From Prevotellaceae bacterium (lineage in GTDB: Bacteria; Bacteroidota; Bacteroidia; Bacteroidales; UBA932), in assembly GCA_031278135.1 (NCBI GenBank), contig JAITKY010000157.1:1-7041 (forward strand): a stretch of 7,041 nucleotides of DNA, read 5' to 3'. A program made the translations under genes and the position numbers. A model generated the notes under the pieces. That model had not been told where the DNA came from. It searched no databases and saw nothing but the letters and a program-made list of their open reading frames with translations. Each line of letters opens with the position of its first letter. Position 1 is the stretch's first letter. Positions 1-6,899 of the stretch are shown here, piece after piece.

Positions 1-205
1 AGTTAAATGTTTTTTTTGATTATTGTCAAATAAAAAAACAGTCTGCCTCAAAAAGACCGGCATTGTTTTCGTTCCATGACATCGTATCAAGAAAGCGCTT
101 GAGAACGTGAAGTTTGTGAAAACAAACTAACAGAGGTGTATTGCCTGCGCAGGAAATTGGAATCAGGAACATAGTAAAAATCGTGTCATCTGCGTGGTAG
201 TAAAT
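1..205. other. Non-coding region with short hairpins, no gene recognised
   Basis: No convincing open reading frame is present on either strand. Visible structure: a perfect 7-bp inverted repeat at 111-117/122-128 enclosing a GAAA loop; a perfect 10-base palindrome at 144-153; a fragment at 176-200 whose minus-strand reading (CCACGCAGATGACACGATT) resembles the CAGATnACACnGATT-type intergenic repeats I recall from several bacterial genomes; and an A-run at 32-38 preceded on the minus strand by weak 4-bp stems, which could be a poor second terminator. The 15-base context AAATAAAAAAACAGT around 28-42 recurs, with one more A, at 202-217 in the terminator tail. It could be repeat debris or a small RNA gene; nothing seen decides between them. 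Confidence 0.4.
111..128. repeat. Perfect 7-bp hairpin with GAAA tetraloop
   Basis: The arms AGTTTGT (111-117) and ACAAACT (122-128) pair perfectly around GAAA. If transcribed from the plus strand, the loop would be a GNRA tetraloop, a stabilising RNA loop; from the minus strand it would be TTTC. No T-run follows it on the plus strand, so it is not a terminator. It lies outside any gene and its role is unknown. Confidence 0.4.
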
Positions 206-246
206 AAAAAAAACAGTAATGTTTCCCGGCGAATGTCGGGAAACAT
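206..246 (-). terminator. Intrinsic (Rho-independent) terminator of the fusion-enzyme/CAP-lipoprotein operon
   Basis: The arms at 219-228 and 237-246 form a perfect 10-bp stem (ATGTTTCCCG with CGGGAAACAT). It is extended by a G-T pair and a C-G pair and closed by a 4-base loop at 231-234. Read on the minus strand, the stem is followed after a few bases by eight consecutive T (A-run 206-213 on the plus strand). It begins about 40 bases beyond the stop codon of the lipoprotein gene, the expected place for the end of a minus-strand operon. Confidence 0.88.
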
Positions 247-285
247 CTTTAATAATTAATTACAATTGTCTAACAGATTTTTTAC

Positions 286-1224
286 TTATTTAAAACTAAA
301 CGTATATTCGTAATTTTTAGGTTCTTCCGCTACTGTTACATTACTGATTTTGACAGTATAAGTAATGTTTTTTGTCAATCCAGCCACTTTCCATTGTAGA
401 TTGTTTGGCAGTCCGTTATAACTGTTTACAATGTGGATAGAATCGTAAGAAATACTTCCTTCGACTATTTCCAATGGTTGAGAACCGGCGCTGACTTCTA
501 TCGTAGCCTTTGAAAAATCGATTGACGCTCCATTGTTCATCTTGATGTATTTGTCGTAGAGAATCGAAAAACTCAGGAACGAGTTTTGGTCGAAAAGTTT
601 GGCGTTGTATATTCCTTGAGGATATGCGACATATTGTATATCGTATTCGCTGAGGTCAACATTTCCGGAAGCGGTCATCAATATCGCTGATGACACATAT
701 TTATATTCGCCTTTTTTCGGTGATCCTATTATTCTTCCGAATGTAATGGATTTGAGGAATGGGTCTAATAAACGACGTCGGCAATTTATGTTTGTGGAAT
801 TTAATTCAGTCATCCAGTCGTTCACATGGATTTCGGATACCGGCCAGTTTGCTGTAGTGCTACCCCACAGACTGCGGTTGCTTCTGGCGCATTCCTGAGC
901 GGCTTCGGATGAATAACAGAAATCCGATTCCATTATTACACTCGAAATATCAGCATTTGCGGCTCCAATCAGAGCGGCTTTCTGGGCGAGTATGTTATTT
1001 TTGTCGTCACATACGACTCCGGGCAAACCGTGTGTCTCTCTGATGCTGTTGATATAAGTCAATACCTTGCCTTTTTCGGCCTCCGACAATGCGCCTGCCG
1101 TACAGTCGGCTATGATTGGTACATTTTCGTATAGAGGGTCGGCGCTATCAGACTGAGTTTCGCTTGTACACGCCAAAAGAGATGCACATAAGATAAATAC
1201 CGGGAATAATTTTACAGTTTTCAT
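286..1224 (-). CDS. Lipoprotein with degenerate CAP/SCP-like domain
   Basis: This 312-residue protein starts with a lipoprotein signal: basic MKTVK, a hydrophobic stretch, and lipobox LLAC with the acylated Cys at 19. It is therefore an envelope lipoprotein. Residues about 45-165 resemble bacterial CAP (cysteine-rich secretory/SCP-like) domains: a first helix of the type 'YINSIRETHGLP..A..AA' at 57-90, CYSSEAAQECARSN at 103-116, and CRRRLLDP at 148-155 followed by a GfG-like TFGR. Typical relatives read roughly 'HTPP...CY..aGaEAA..SNL' and 'GHRRWLLnP'. Here both His positions are replaced (S/D near 100-101; Cys148), so a canonical CAP active site is missing. Mature-part cysteines at 41, 72, 103, 112 and 148 could form disulfides. 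Residues about 215-312 look like the beta-rich C-terminal part of such proteins (SKATIEV, then Y.VKI..V and a Y.Y end). The start lies 4 bases after the stop of the fusion-enzyme gene, so the two are co-transcribed. Function unknown; the family assignment rests on pattern recognition. Confidence 0.8.
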   Translation of the reverse strand: MKTVKLFPVFILCASLLACTSETQSDSADPLYENVPIIADCTAGALSEAEKGKVLTYINSIRETHGLPGVVCDDKNNILAQKAALIGAANADISSVIMESDFCYSSEAAQECARSNRSLWGSTTANWPVSEIHVNDWMTELNSTNINCRRRLLDPFLKSITFGRIIGSPKKGEYKYVSSAILMTASGNVDLSEYDIQYVAYPQGIYNAKLFDQNSFLSFSILYDKYIKMNNGASIDFSKATIEVSAGSQPLEIVEGSISYDSIHIVNSYNGLPNNLQWKVAGLTKNITYTVKISNVTVAEEPKNYEYTFSFK

Positions 1225-1228
1225 TGCT

Positions 1229-4200
1229 TTATTTTTTTACATTATTTATTGATAGAGAATTATTTTTCAGGTCGATAGCACGGATAAGCCGTGCAAAGAT
1301 TTCGCTTCTTGTTTCGAGTTTCGACAACATATTATTATCTGCCGAAGGATTTATTCTGTTCGATAGAAAGATGAAAATCAGGTCTTTTTCGGGGTCTATC
1401 CACACCATTGTACCGGTAAAACCCGTGTGACCGTAACTTTGCGATGATGCTTCGTTGCAAATAGGGCTTTTTTTCTTGTGGTCGAGTTCTTTTTTATCGA
1501 ATCCGAGTCCGCGTCTGTTGCCCTGGTTACAGTTGGCACAAGCAGTAAATTCGGCTATCGTTTTCTCTGTCAGATAACGTGTTCCGCCATATATGCCGCC
1601 GTTGAGGTACATCTGGTACAGTTTGACCAAATCGTTTGCGTTGCTGAACAGCCCGGCATGTCCCGAGACGCCTCCGCTCAACGATGCCGACTGATCATGT
1701 ACATATCCCTGCAACAACTGTTTCCTGAAAAACACATCGTTTTCGGTTGGAGGAATGTCATTTGCCGGAATCCTTTCCAAAGGCAAAAATCCCGTACGTG
1801 TCATTCCGAGAGGCTCGTAGAACAATATCTGCGACAGTTTGTCTTCCGTCACGTCGTACATCGATTCTATCAAACGCTGCATGTAGATGAATCCCAAATC
1901 GCTGTAACGGTAAGTTGCGGTCATCAAGGCACAGGTATCGATTCCGGTGTATATATTTTCGCGCAACTCTTTGGCGCCGTACAGTTTATTTGCTATATGC
2001 AGAGGATATTTCTCATTCTGTTCGGTCGAAAAGAAATTCCGGTCTAACATGTATCCGGTTTTCAGATATTTGCCTGTTTTCGGAATCGGGATGTTAAACT
2101 CTGCTGTTTTCCTGTTCGATATAGCCGGTTTACCGTCGGGGGAGACAAAATAATTGTAATAGAAAGGGATCCACGAAGGCAATCCCGCCTGATGCAGCAG
2201 TATATCCTTTATTTTCAGATTTCCCTTGTTAGCGTGCGAATGCATTGTGATATAGTTATCAAGTGTATTGTTGATGTCCACGACTTTTTCATCGACCATT
2301 CGCATCACCAAAGGCAATGTCGCAGCCACTTTTGTCACCGAAGCGACGTCGTACACATCCGAAATCTTCACTTTTGGCGATGATTTGTCATAAGTATGAT
2401 TTCCAAACGCTTTGTGATAAAATACTTCTCCTTTGTGAGCCGCTATCACCTGACATCCGGGGAACGCCCGCTGTTTTATTCCCGCCATCACTAACGAATC
2501 GATGCTTTTCAGCGATTTCAGCGATATGCCTGTTTCTTCGGGGATGATGTATTTCAAACGTATGGAACTGAACGTTTCCAGTCCGTAACCTTCGTGGAAT
2601 TGACGGGCTGTCACCGGCATTTTTCCTGCAAAAGGTATCCCGCCGAAAATCATCTGTGCTGTACGGTCTTGCACTTCGTCGGCGTTGTCGTGAGCCACAA
2701 TCACAGAATTTGCATACACATCGACCGATTCGATATGCGAAAGAAAGTATGGCGAACCGAAATATGCCAAAACTATATGCTTGTCGGGCAACATGCTTTT
2801 CAACAAATCGAAAGCCGGCTTGCTCACTCCATACTGTTTGTTGGGATTTGTATTTGTTGCGTGATATCCGGCGATAATCACGTCGCAGTCGCTGAATTTG
2901 TTTTTGATATTAGTGATTTCCTGCGCTGTGGGAATAGCGGAGACTCCGCATTTGGCGGATATGTTCGCATACATCGACAGCCTTTCGTAAAAAACGTTTC
3001 CAATATTTAAACCGCCGATTGCCAGATAGCCATACCGGTGTTTGTCTATATCCCTCAAAGGCAGGATATTTTCCTGATTTTTGATAAGAATGATCGAATT
3101 TTCGACGAGTTTATTTTTCAGGGCTTGCGCTTGCGGCGAATTGATACGTTCCCTGATATTTTTTGTATCTAATGGTTTGAATTTTTTCAAACCGATACGA
3201 TATTTGGCAGTTAGGATTTTACGGCATTTTTCGTCGATGATTTCCTGCGTTATTTCTCCGTTTTTGACAGCCTTTTCGATTGCGACGATATTGTTTTCGA
3301 TGTCGGAAGGCATGAGTAGTATATCGTGTCCGGCTTTTAGGGCTTCGAGCGCAACGTTTTTATTTCCGGCGTAATTTTTTACTCCGTTCATGTTCAGCGC
3401 ATCGCTTATCACTAATCCCTGAAACGACATTTCGTTGTGCAACACGTTTTGTATGACCCTTTTCGATATCGATGCCGGTACTTCGGCGTTTGAATTTTCG
3501 AGCGATTTGGCATAGAGATGTCCAATCATAATCATCGCTATTCCGCCGTCGATAAGTTTTTTAAACGGTTTAAACTCAATCGAATCCAGACGTTCTTTCG
3601 AATGATCCAACACCGGCAGCAGTTTGTGCGAATCGGTATCGGTATCGCCATGTCCGGGAAAATGTTTTGCACAGGCAATCACGCCATTATCCTGCATTCC
3701 TTCCATCAGAGCAATGCCTTTTGCCGACACTTCGGCGGGATTTTCACCAAACGAACGGTAATTAATCACAGGATTACCGGAATTGTTGTTTACATCGACG
3801 ACAGGAGCAAAATTGATATTGACACCCAAAAGTTTACACTGTCGTGCGATTTCGACTCCAAGTTCGTAAATCAGGTTGTTGTCCCTGATAGAACCCAAAG
3901 CCATTTGATGTGGAAACGAAATGACATCTTTAAGTCTCATCCCGACGCCCCATTCTGCATCCATACTGATTATCAGCGGTATTTTCGATACCGACTGATA
4001 CATATTCGTCAATTTCGCCTGTTTTTCGGGAGTGCCTTGAAAAAATATCAATCCACCAATATGATGATCGATAATTCCTTTTTTTATTGTGTTTTCGTGT
4101 TGTTCGTCGAGATTGGAATACGCTGCCATCATGAAAAGTTGAGCCAGACGCTCGCGAGGGGTCAGCTCAAGCATGACAGAATCGACCCACTTCATTTCTT

Positions 4201-4342
4201 CGGGCGATTTTGGGACTGCTATATATTTAGTATTCCTGATGTTCCTGCCTTCTGGCGTCGAGCCAAGTTCATGAACACACGTAATTAATAAAATCAAAAC
4301 AAAAAGTACTTTACTTCTAAACTTATTTCTAAACTCAATCAT
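1229..4342 (-). CDS. Exported NagZ-type GH3 beta-N-acetylglucosaminidase fused to a class C beta-lactamase-fold serine hydrolase (probable muropeptide amidase)
   Basis: This 1037-residue protein has an N-terminal export signal (basic residues, then VLFVLILLIT). LITC at 19-22 is a poor lipobox, so lipidation is uncertain. Residues about 50-380 are a GH3 catalytic barrel. KHFPGHGDTDTDSH at 226-239 is the NagZ signature, giving the Asp237/His239 acid-base dyad, and SDALNM at 313-318 supplies the nucleophile Asp314. Residues about 410-590 are the second GH3 domain, ending in GKMPVTA. Residues about 605-1020 are a class C beta-lactamase/COG1680-type domain: SVTK (Ser668, Lys671), YSD (813-815, where true class C enzymes have YxN) and HTG (972-974). 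The YSD suggests a peptidase, amidase or esterase rather than antibiotic resistance. In B. subtilis, secreted NagZ (GH3) and AmiE (beta-lactamase-family MurNAc-L-Ala amidase) act in sequence on muropeptides; by inference this protein joins both steps. Fusions of this architecture are known in Bacteroidota. It has its own promoter match and shares an operon with the following lipoprotein gene. No frameshift or missing GH3 residue is seen. Confidence 0.93.
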   Translation of the reverse strand: MIEFRNKFRSKVLFVLILLITCVHELGSTPEGRNIRNTKYIAVPKSPEEMKWVDSVMLELTPRERLAQLFMMAAYSNLDEQHENTIKKGIIDHHIGGLIFFQGTPEKQAKLTNMYQSVSKIPLIISMDAEWGVGMRLKDVISFPHQMALGSIRDNNLIYELGVEIARQCKLLGVNINFAPVVDVNNNSGNPVINYRSFGENPAEVSAKGIALMEGMQDNGVIACAKHFPGHGDTDTDSHKLLPVLDHSKERLDSIEFKPFKKLIDGGIAMIMIGHLYAKSLENSNAEVPASISKRVIQNVLHNEMSFQGLVISDALNMNGVKNYAGNKNVALEALKAGHDILLMPSDIENNIVAIEKAVKNGEITQEIIDEKCRKILTAKYRIGLKKFKPLDTKNIRERINSPQAQALKNKLVENSIILIKNQENILPLRDIDKHRYGYLAIGGLNIGNVFYERLSMYANISAKCGVSAIPTAQEITNIKNKFSDCDVIIAGYHATNTNPNKQYGVSKPAFDLLKSMLPDKHIVLAYFGSPYFLSHIESVDVYANSVIVAHDNADEVQDRTAQMIFGGIPFAGKMPVTARQFHEGYGLETFSSIRLKYIIPEETGISLKSLKSIDSLVMAGIKQRAFPGCQVIAAHKGEVFYHKAFGNHTYDKSSPKVKISDVYDVASVTKVAATLPLVMRMVDEKVVDINNTLDNYITMHSHANKGNLKIKDILLHQAGLPSWIPFYYNYFVSPDGKPAISNRKTAEFNIPIPKTGKYLKTGYMLDRNFFSTEQNEKYPLHIANKLYGAKELRENIYTGIDTCALMTATYRYSDLGFIYMQRLIESMYDVTEDKLSQILFYEPLGMTRTGFLPLERIPANDIPPTENDVFFRKQLLQGYVHDQSASLSGGVSGHAGLFSNANDLVKLYQMYLNGGIYGGTRYLTEKTIAEFTACANCNQGNRRGLGFDKKELDHKKKSPICNEASSQSYGHTGFTGTMVWIDPEKDLIFIFLSNRINPSADNNMLSKLETRSEIFARLIRAIDLKNNSLSINNVKK

Positions 4343-4386
4343 ATAAATTCAATCTGTAGCATTTCTAAATCAAAATTTTCTGTGCG

Positions 4387-4420
4387 CAAAGGTAATCCAT
4401 TGTTAATTGCCTTCGAACAA
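4387..4420 (-). promoter_or_regulatory. Bacteroidota-type promoter for the fusion-enzyme/lipoprotein operon
   Basis: On the minus strand TACCTTTG (4394-4387) matches the Bacteroidota -7 consensus TAnnTTTG exactly. A TTG at 4420-4418 can serve as the -33 element, with a 23-base spacer, which is at the long end. The predicted transcript start is near 4381, giving an untranslated leader of about 40 bases before the ATG at 4342. An AT-rich tract lies immediately upstream (4421-4440). No operator or riboswitch is recognised. Confidence 0.65.
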
Positions 4421-4570
4421 TTTAACTTTATTTAATTTTTGCGACGCTGCACTACATGATGATGGCAGAGTGTCAATAATCTGATATATAGCGATTCATC
4501 ACCGTATATCATCCTTTCTGCGGTCGTCGGAAATGTTGATAACTATTAAAAAATATAGCGCCAATATCTG
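4421..4570. other. Intergenic stretch between the EEP gene and the promoter of the fusion-enzyme operon
   Basis: No gene is seen here. A 7-bp inverted repeat, TGATATA (4482-4488) with TATATCA (4505-4511), encloses 16 bases and could be a weak hairpin or protein site. Just beyond the EEP stop codon, a feeble AT-rich stem (4553-4556 with 4564-4567) is followed on the minus strand by six T (4553-4548). This is at best a weak terminator, so read-through into the next operon is possible. Confidence 0.3.
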
Positions 4571-5470
4571 TTAATCAATCTTAAAAACGCTCAATACAGC
4601 CCTGTGATCCGACGGATAATCGTTAATTACGATGTCACTTTCGGGTGTTTTTTCGCCGACAATCTCAGATTTGACGACGGTCGCTCCCCAATATAATACA
4701 AAGTCGATACGGTCGAAAATCTCATTTTCCATTTCCGGTGCGGGCGTCCATGTGTGTCCGGGTTTAACGACTTCGTCGGGATAGATTGTCCGGTACGAAT
4801 CTTTTAATCCGGTCTGTTCGTGCAGTTTTTTGGTTGCAGGCCATGCAACGGGTATTTGACACAATCCGGCATCTGCTGCTCGTTTTGTCCAGTCCAAATA
4901 CGACGGCTCGTTGAAGTCGCCCGTGAGAAAGACGGGGATATTCTCCGCCTGTACTTTCCTGATTTCGGCGATAGTGAATTCGACATCGTTTTTCCGGGCG
5001 TTCCATGCCGAAGCGATTGCTTCTTCTTCGGTGTTCAACTTTCCACCACAATATTCTATGCCCTTAAGCCGGTACGGTTCATACGGACAGTGATTTAGAT
5101 GCTGATTAAACATCCACACGCACTTGTCTTCACTGATCTGCAATTTCACGCCGAACTTCGACGCTGTGGAATCGACAACGGGATATTTGCTGATAATAGC
5201 GCAACTTTTTCCTAGCAAACTTTTATAAGTATGCACTGTGCGCCATCCGAGACTTTTGGCAATAATCGAAGCGGCATTTTTCGCTTCTTCCTGTATTCCT
5301 GCGATATCGGCGCCACTCTCTTTAACGACGGCAACAGTCCGGTCAATCGATTTGCCGCCTCCAACCCAAATGTTGAAACTCATCACACGAACAGTGTCCG
5401 TCGCATTCGCATCGAACAGTGTACTCATCAACAACACTCCCGTAAAAATAACTAATAATGTCTTTTTCAT
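4571..5470 (-). CDS. Secreted endonuclease/exonuclease/phosphatase (EEP) family hydrolase
   Basis: The ATG at 5470 gives 299 residues beginning MKKTLLVIF, a clear signal peptide with a likely cleavage after ANA. An in-frame ATG at 5494 would add eight residues (MAIINRNI) and place the start 3 bases past the murD stop; the later start makes a better signal peptide. Numbered from the 5494 start, the EEP fold motifs are all present in order: SFNI (39-42), IQEE with the metal-binding Glu69 or Glu70 (67-70), NQHLNH (130-135), TGDFNEPS (191-198, with Asp193 and Asn195), DRID (261-264), and SDHRAV with the catalytic His297. The fold uses a divalent metal to cleave phosphodiesters or phosphomonoesters; members include nucleases, sphingomyelinases and inositol phosphatases. 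Export suggests an extracytoplasmic phosphate ester substrate, but which one cannot be told. It follows murD by 27 bases with no promoter between them, so it is probably co-transcribed with murD, although the activities are not obviously linked. Confidence 0.88.
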   Translation of the reverse strand: MKKTLLVIFTGVLLMSTLFDANATDTVRVMSFNIWVGGGKSIDRTVAVVKESGADIAGIQEEAKNAASIIAKSLGWRTVHTYKSLLGKSCAIISKYPVVDSTASKFGVKLQISEDKCVWMFNQHLNHCPYEPYRLKGIEYCGGKLNTEEEAIASAWNARKNDVEFTIAEIRKVQAENIPVFLTGDFNEPSYLDWTKRAADAGLCQIPVAWPATKKLHEQTGLKDSYRTIYPDEVVKPGHTWTPAPEMENEIFDRIDFVLYWGATVVKSEIVGEKTPESDIVINDYPSDHRAVLSVFKID

Positions 5471-5497
5471 TATGTTTCTATTTATAATTGCCATGAA

Positions 5498-6841
5498 TCA
5501 TTTTTCGAGTTCTTCGACAGCCTTTTTGAACTGTCTTCCACGATCTTCGTAATTTTCGAACAGGTCGAAACTTGCACACGCCGGAGATAACAGTACTGTG
5601 TCGCCTGCCTCGCCGATCTCGAAAGATTTTTCTACGGCTTCTTTTGCCGAGCAGGTTTCGATGATTACAGGCATCAGATGACCAAAGTTTTCCAGTATTT
5701 TTTTATTGTCGATCCCAAGACAAATGATCGCTTTAACTTTTTCTTTGACAAGATTATATAGCGAAGAATAATCGTTACCCTTATCGGTTCCGCCGACAAT
5801 CCAGACAATTTTGCCCTGCATACTTTCTAGCGCATACCATGCCGAATTGACATTTGTGGCTTTCGAATCGTTAATAAATTCTATTCCACGTATTTTTCGT
5901 ACTTTTTCAAGGCGGTGCTCTATACCTTTGAAACCTGTGAGACTGTTGCGAATAATGGAATTATTCAAATCCAGTATTTTTCCGGCTACGGCTGTTGCCA
6001 TCGAATTGTAAACATTGTGTCGTCCGTTGAGCGACAATTCGTTGATAAGTATTTCAAAACCGGAATCGTCGTAGTTGGCGACAAGTTTATCGCCGATGAC
6101 GCAGGCTCCGTTTTTTTCGATTATTGTGGTCTGAGAGATAGGTAACATTTTGGTTTTAAGAACTATTTTTTTGAGATTCCCCATTGTGATTTCGTCGTCG
6201 GAACAGAAAATAAAGCAATCTTCTTTCCGCATGTTTTGTGTAATACGGAACTTTGAATTTATATAGTTCTGAAAATTATAATTATACCGGTCGAGATGGT
6301 CGGGAGTAATGTTGAGCAGAACAGCGATATCCGCTTTGAAACTGTACATGCCGTCTAATTGGAAACTGCTAAGTTCCAAAACATAATAATCGAATTTTTC
6401 CGTCGCAACTTGATACGCATAACTTTTACCGATATTCCCTGCAAGTCCTACATTCAGTCCGGCGTTTTTCAGAAGAAAATAAATCAGCGACGTCGTGGTT
6501 GTTTTGCCATTACTCCCTGTTATACAGATCTTCTTAGCAGTACAATATCGTCCTGCAAATTCGATTTCCGAAATTACAGGGATTTCACGTGAGCGGATTT
6601 CTCTCATAACCGGAACAATTTCGGGAATCCCCGGACTTTTTATTATTTCATTTGCGTTGAAAATCAATTCGTGGGTATGACCTCCTTCTTCAAAGGGTAT
6701 GCCATATTTTTTCAAACAAAATTTATTCTCGTCAGATAACTTTCCATTATCGGACAAAAACACTTCAAACCCTTTTAACTGAGCAAGTACCGCAGCGCCA
6801 GTCCCACTCTCTCCTCCTCCAAGTATCACTATACGACTCAT
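5498..6841 (-). CDS. murD: UDP-N-acetylmuramoyl-L-alanine--D-glutamate ligase
   Basis: MurD adds D-glutamate to UDP-MurNAc-L-alanine using ATP, the second amino-acid step of cytoplasmic peptidoglycan precursor synthesis. The 447 residues are the normal family length. The N-terminal UDP-binding Rossmann domain starts GGGESGTGAA (8-17) and includes KSPGIP (68-73) and SEIEFAGRY (91-99). The central ATPase domain has the P-loop GSNGKTTTT (109-117), ELSSFQLD (156-163), NITPDHLDRY (177-186), Lys197 at the position expected to be carbamylated, and GRHNVYNSMAT (273-283). The C-terminal domain has HRLE (309-312), NDSKATN (324-330), GGTDKGND (350-357) and SPACASFDLF (419-428). All key residues are intact, so the enzyme should be active. 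The ATG at 6841 aligns with the family N terminus and sits about 20 bases behind a predicted transcript start. Unlike the usual division/cell-wall cluster arrangement, where murD lies between mraY and ftsW, the gene here has its own leader and is followed by an EEP hydrolase gene. Confidence 0.97.
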   Translation of the reverse strand: MSRIVILGGGESGTGAAVLAQLKGFEVFLSDNGKLSDENKFCLKKYGIPFEEGGHTHELIFNANEIIKSPGIPEIVPVMREIRSREIPVISEIEFAGRYCTAKKICITGSNGKTTTTSLIYFLLKNAGLNVGLAGNIGKSYAYQVATEKFDYYVLELSSFQLDGMYSFKADIAVLLNITPDHLDRYNYNFQNYINSKFRITQNMRKEDCFIFCSDDEITMGNLKKIVLKTKMLPISQTTIIEKNGACVIGDKLVANYDDSGFEILINELSLNGRHNVYNSMATAVAGKILDLNNSIIRNSLTGFKGIEHRLEKVRKIRGIEFINDSKATNVNSAWYALESMQGKIVWIVGGTDKGNDYSSLYNLVKEKVKAIICLGIDNKKILENFGHLMPVIIETCSAKEAVEKSFEIGEAGDTVLLSPACASFDLFENYEDRGRQFKKAVEELEK

Positions 6842-6865
6842 CCGATAGTATTATTAAAAAACGCA

Positions 6866-6899
6866 CAAAAGTAATATATTTTTTCTGTTTGTGTACAAA
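6866..6899 (-). promoter_or_regulatory. Bacteroidota-type promoter for murD
   Basis: On the minus strand TACTTTTG (6873-6866) matches the -7 consensus TAnnTTTG exactly. TTTG (6899-6896) matches the -33 element, with a 22-base spacer. The transcript would start near 6860, leaving a leader of about 20 bases before the murD ATG. The presence of this promoter implies that murD is not simply read from an upstream gene. Confidence 0.7.

Noticed and set aside
40..62. Possible second minus-strand terminator
   Set aside because: Only competing 4-bp stems precede the T-run, far weaker than the terminator at 206-246. It is mentioned under the 1-205 region only.
80..130. Plus-strand frame reading HRIKKALENVKFVKTN then stop, resembling a protein C terminus
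   Set aside because: It has only 16 codons, is preceded by an in-frame stop and lacks a start. It also overlaps the 111-128 hairpin, so a gene remnant cannot be supported.
1478..2047. 189-residue plus-strand open frame
   Set aside because: It is antisense to the serine-hydrolase half of the fusion gene and has no family resemblance.
1229..2600. Serine-hydrolase domain as a beta-lactamase resistance gene
   Set aside because: It is fused to a NagZ-type GH3 enzyme and carries YSD rather than YxN, so a wall-fragment amidase or peptidase role fits better.
2594..3010. 138-residue plus-strand open frame
   Set aside because: It is antisense to the second GH3 domain; the Cys- and His-rich translation is typical of an out-of-frame reading.
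3518..4288. 256-residue plus-strand open frame
   Set aside because: It lies entirely antisense to the GH3 catalytic domain, whose motifs are intact. The translation has no recognisable domain and an erratic composition.
4441..4473. Imperfect inverted repeat GACGCTGC with GCAGAGTGTC
   Set aside because: It forms only 4 plus 3 paired bases with a bulge and a 14-base loop, and no T-run follows on either strand.
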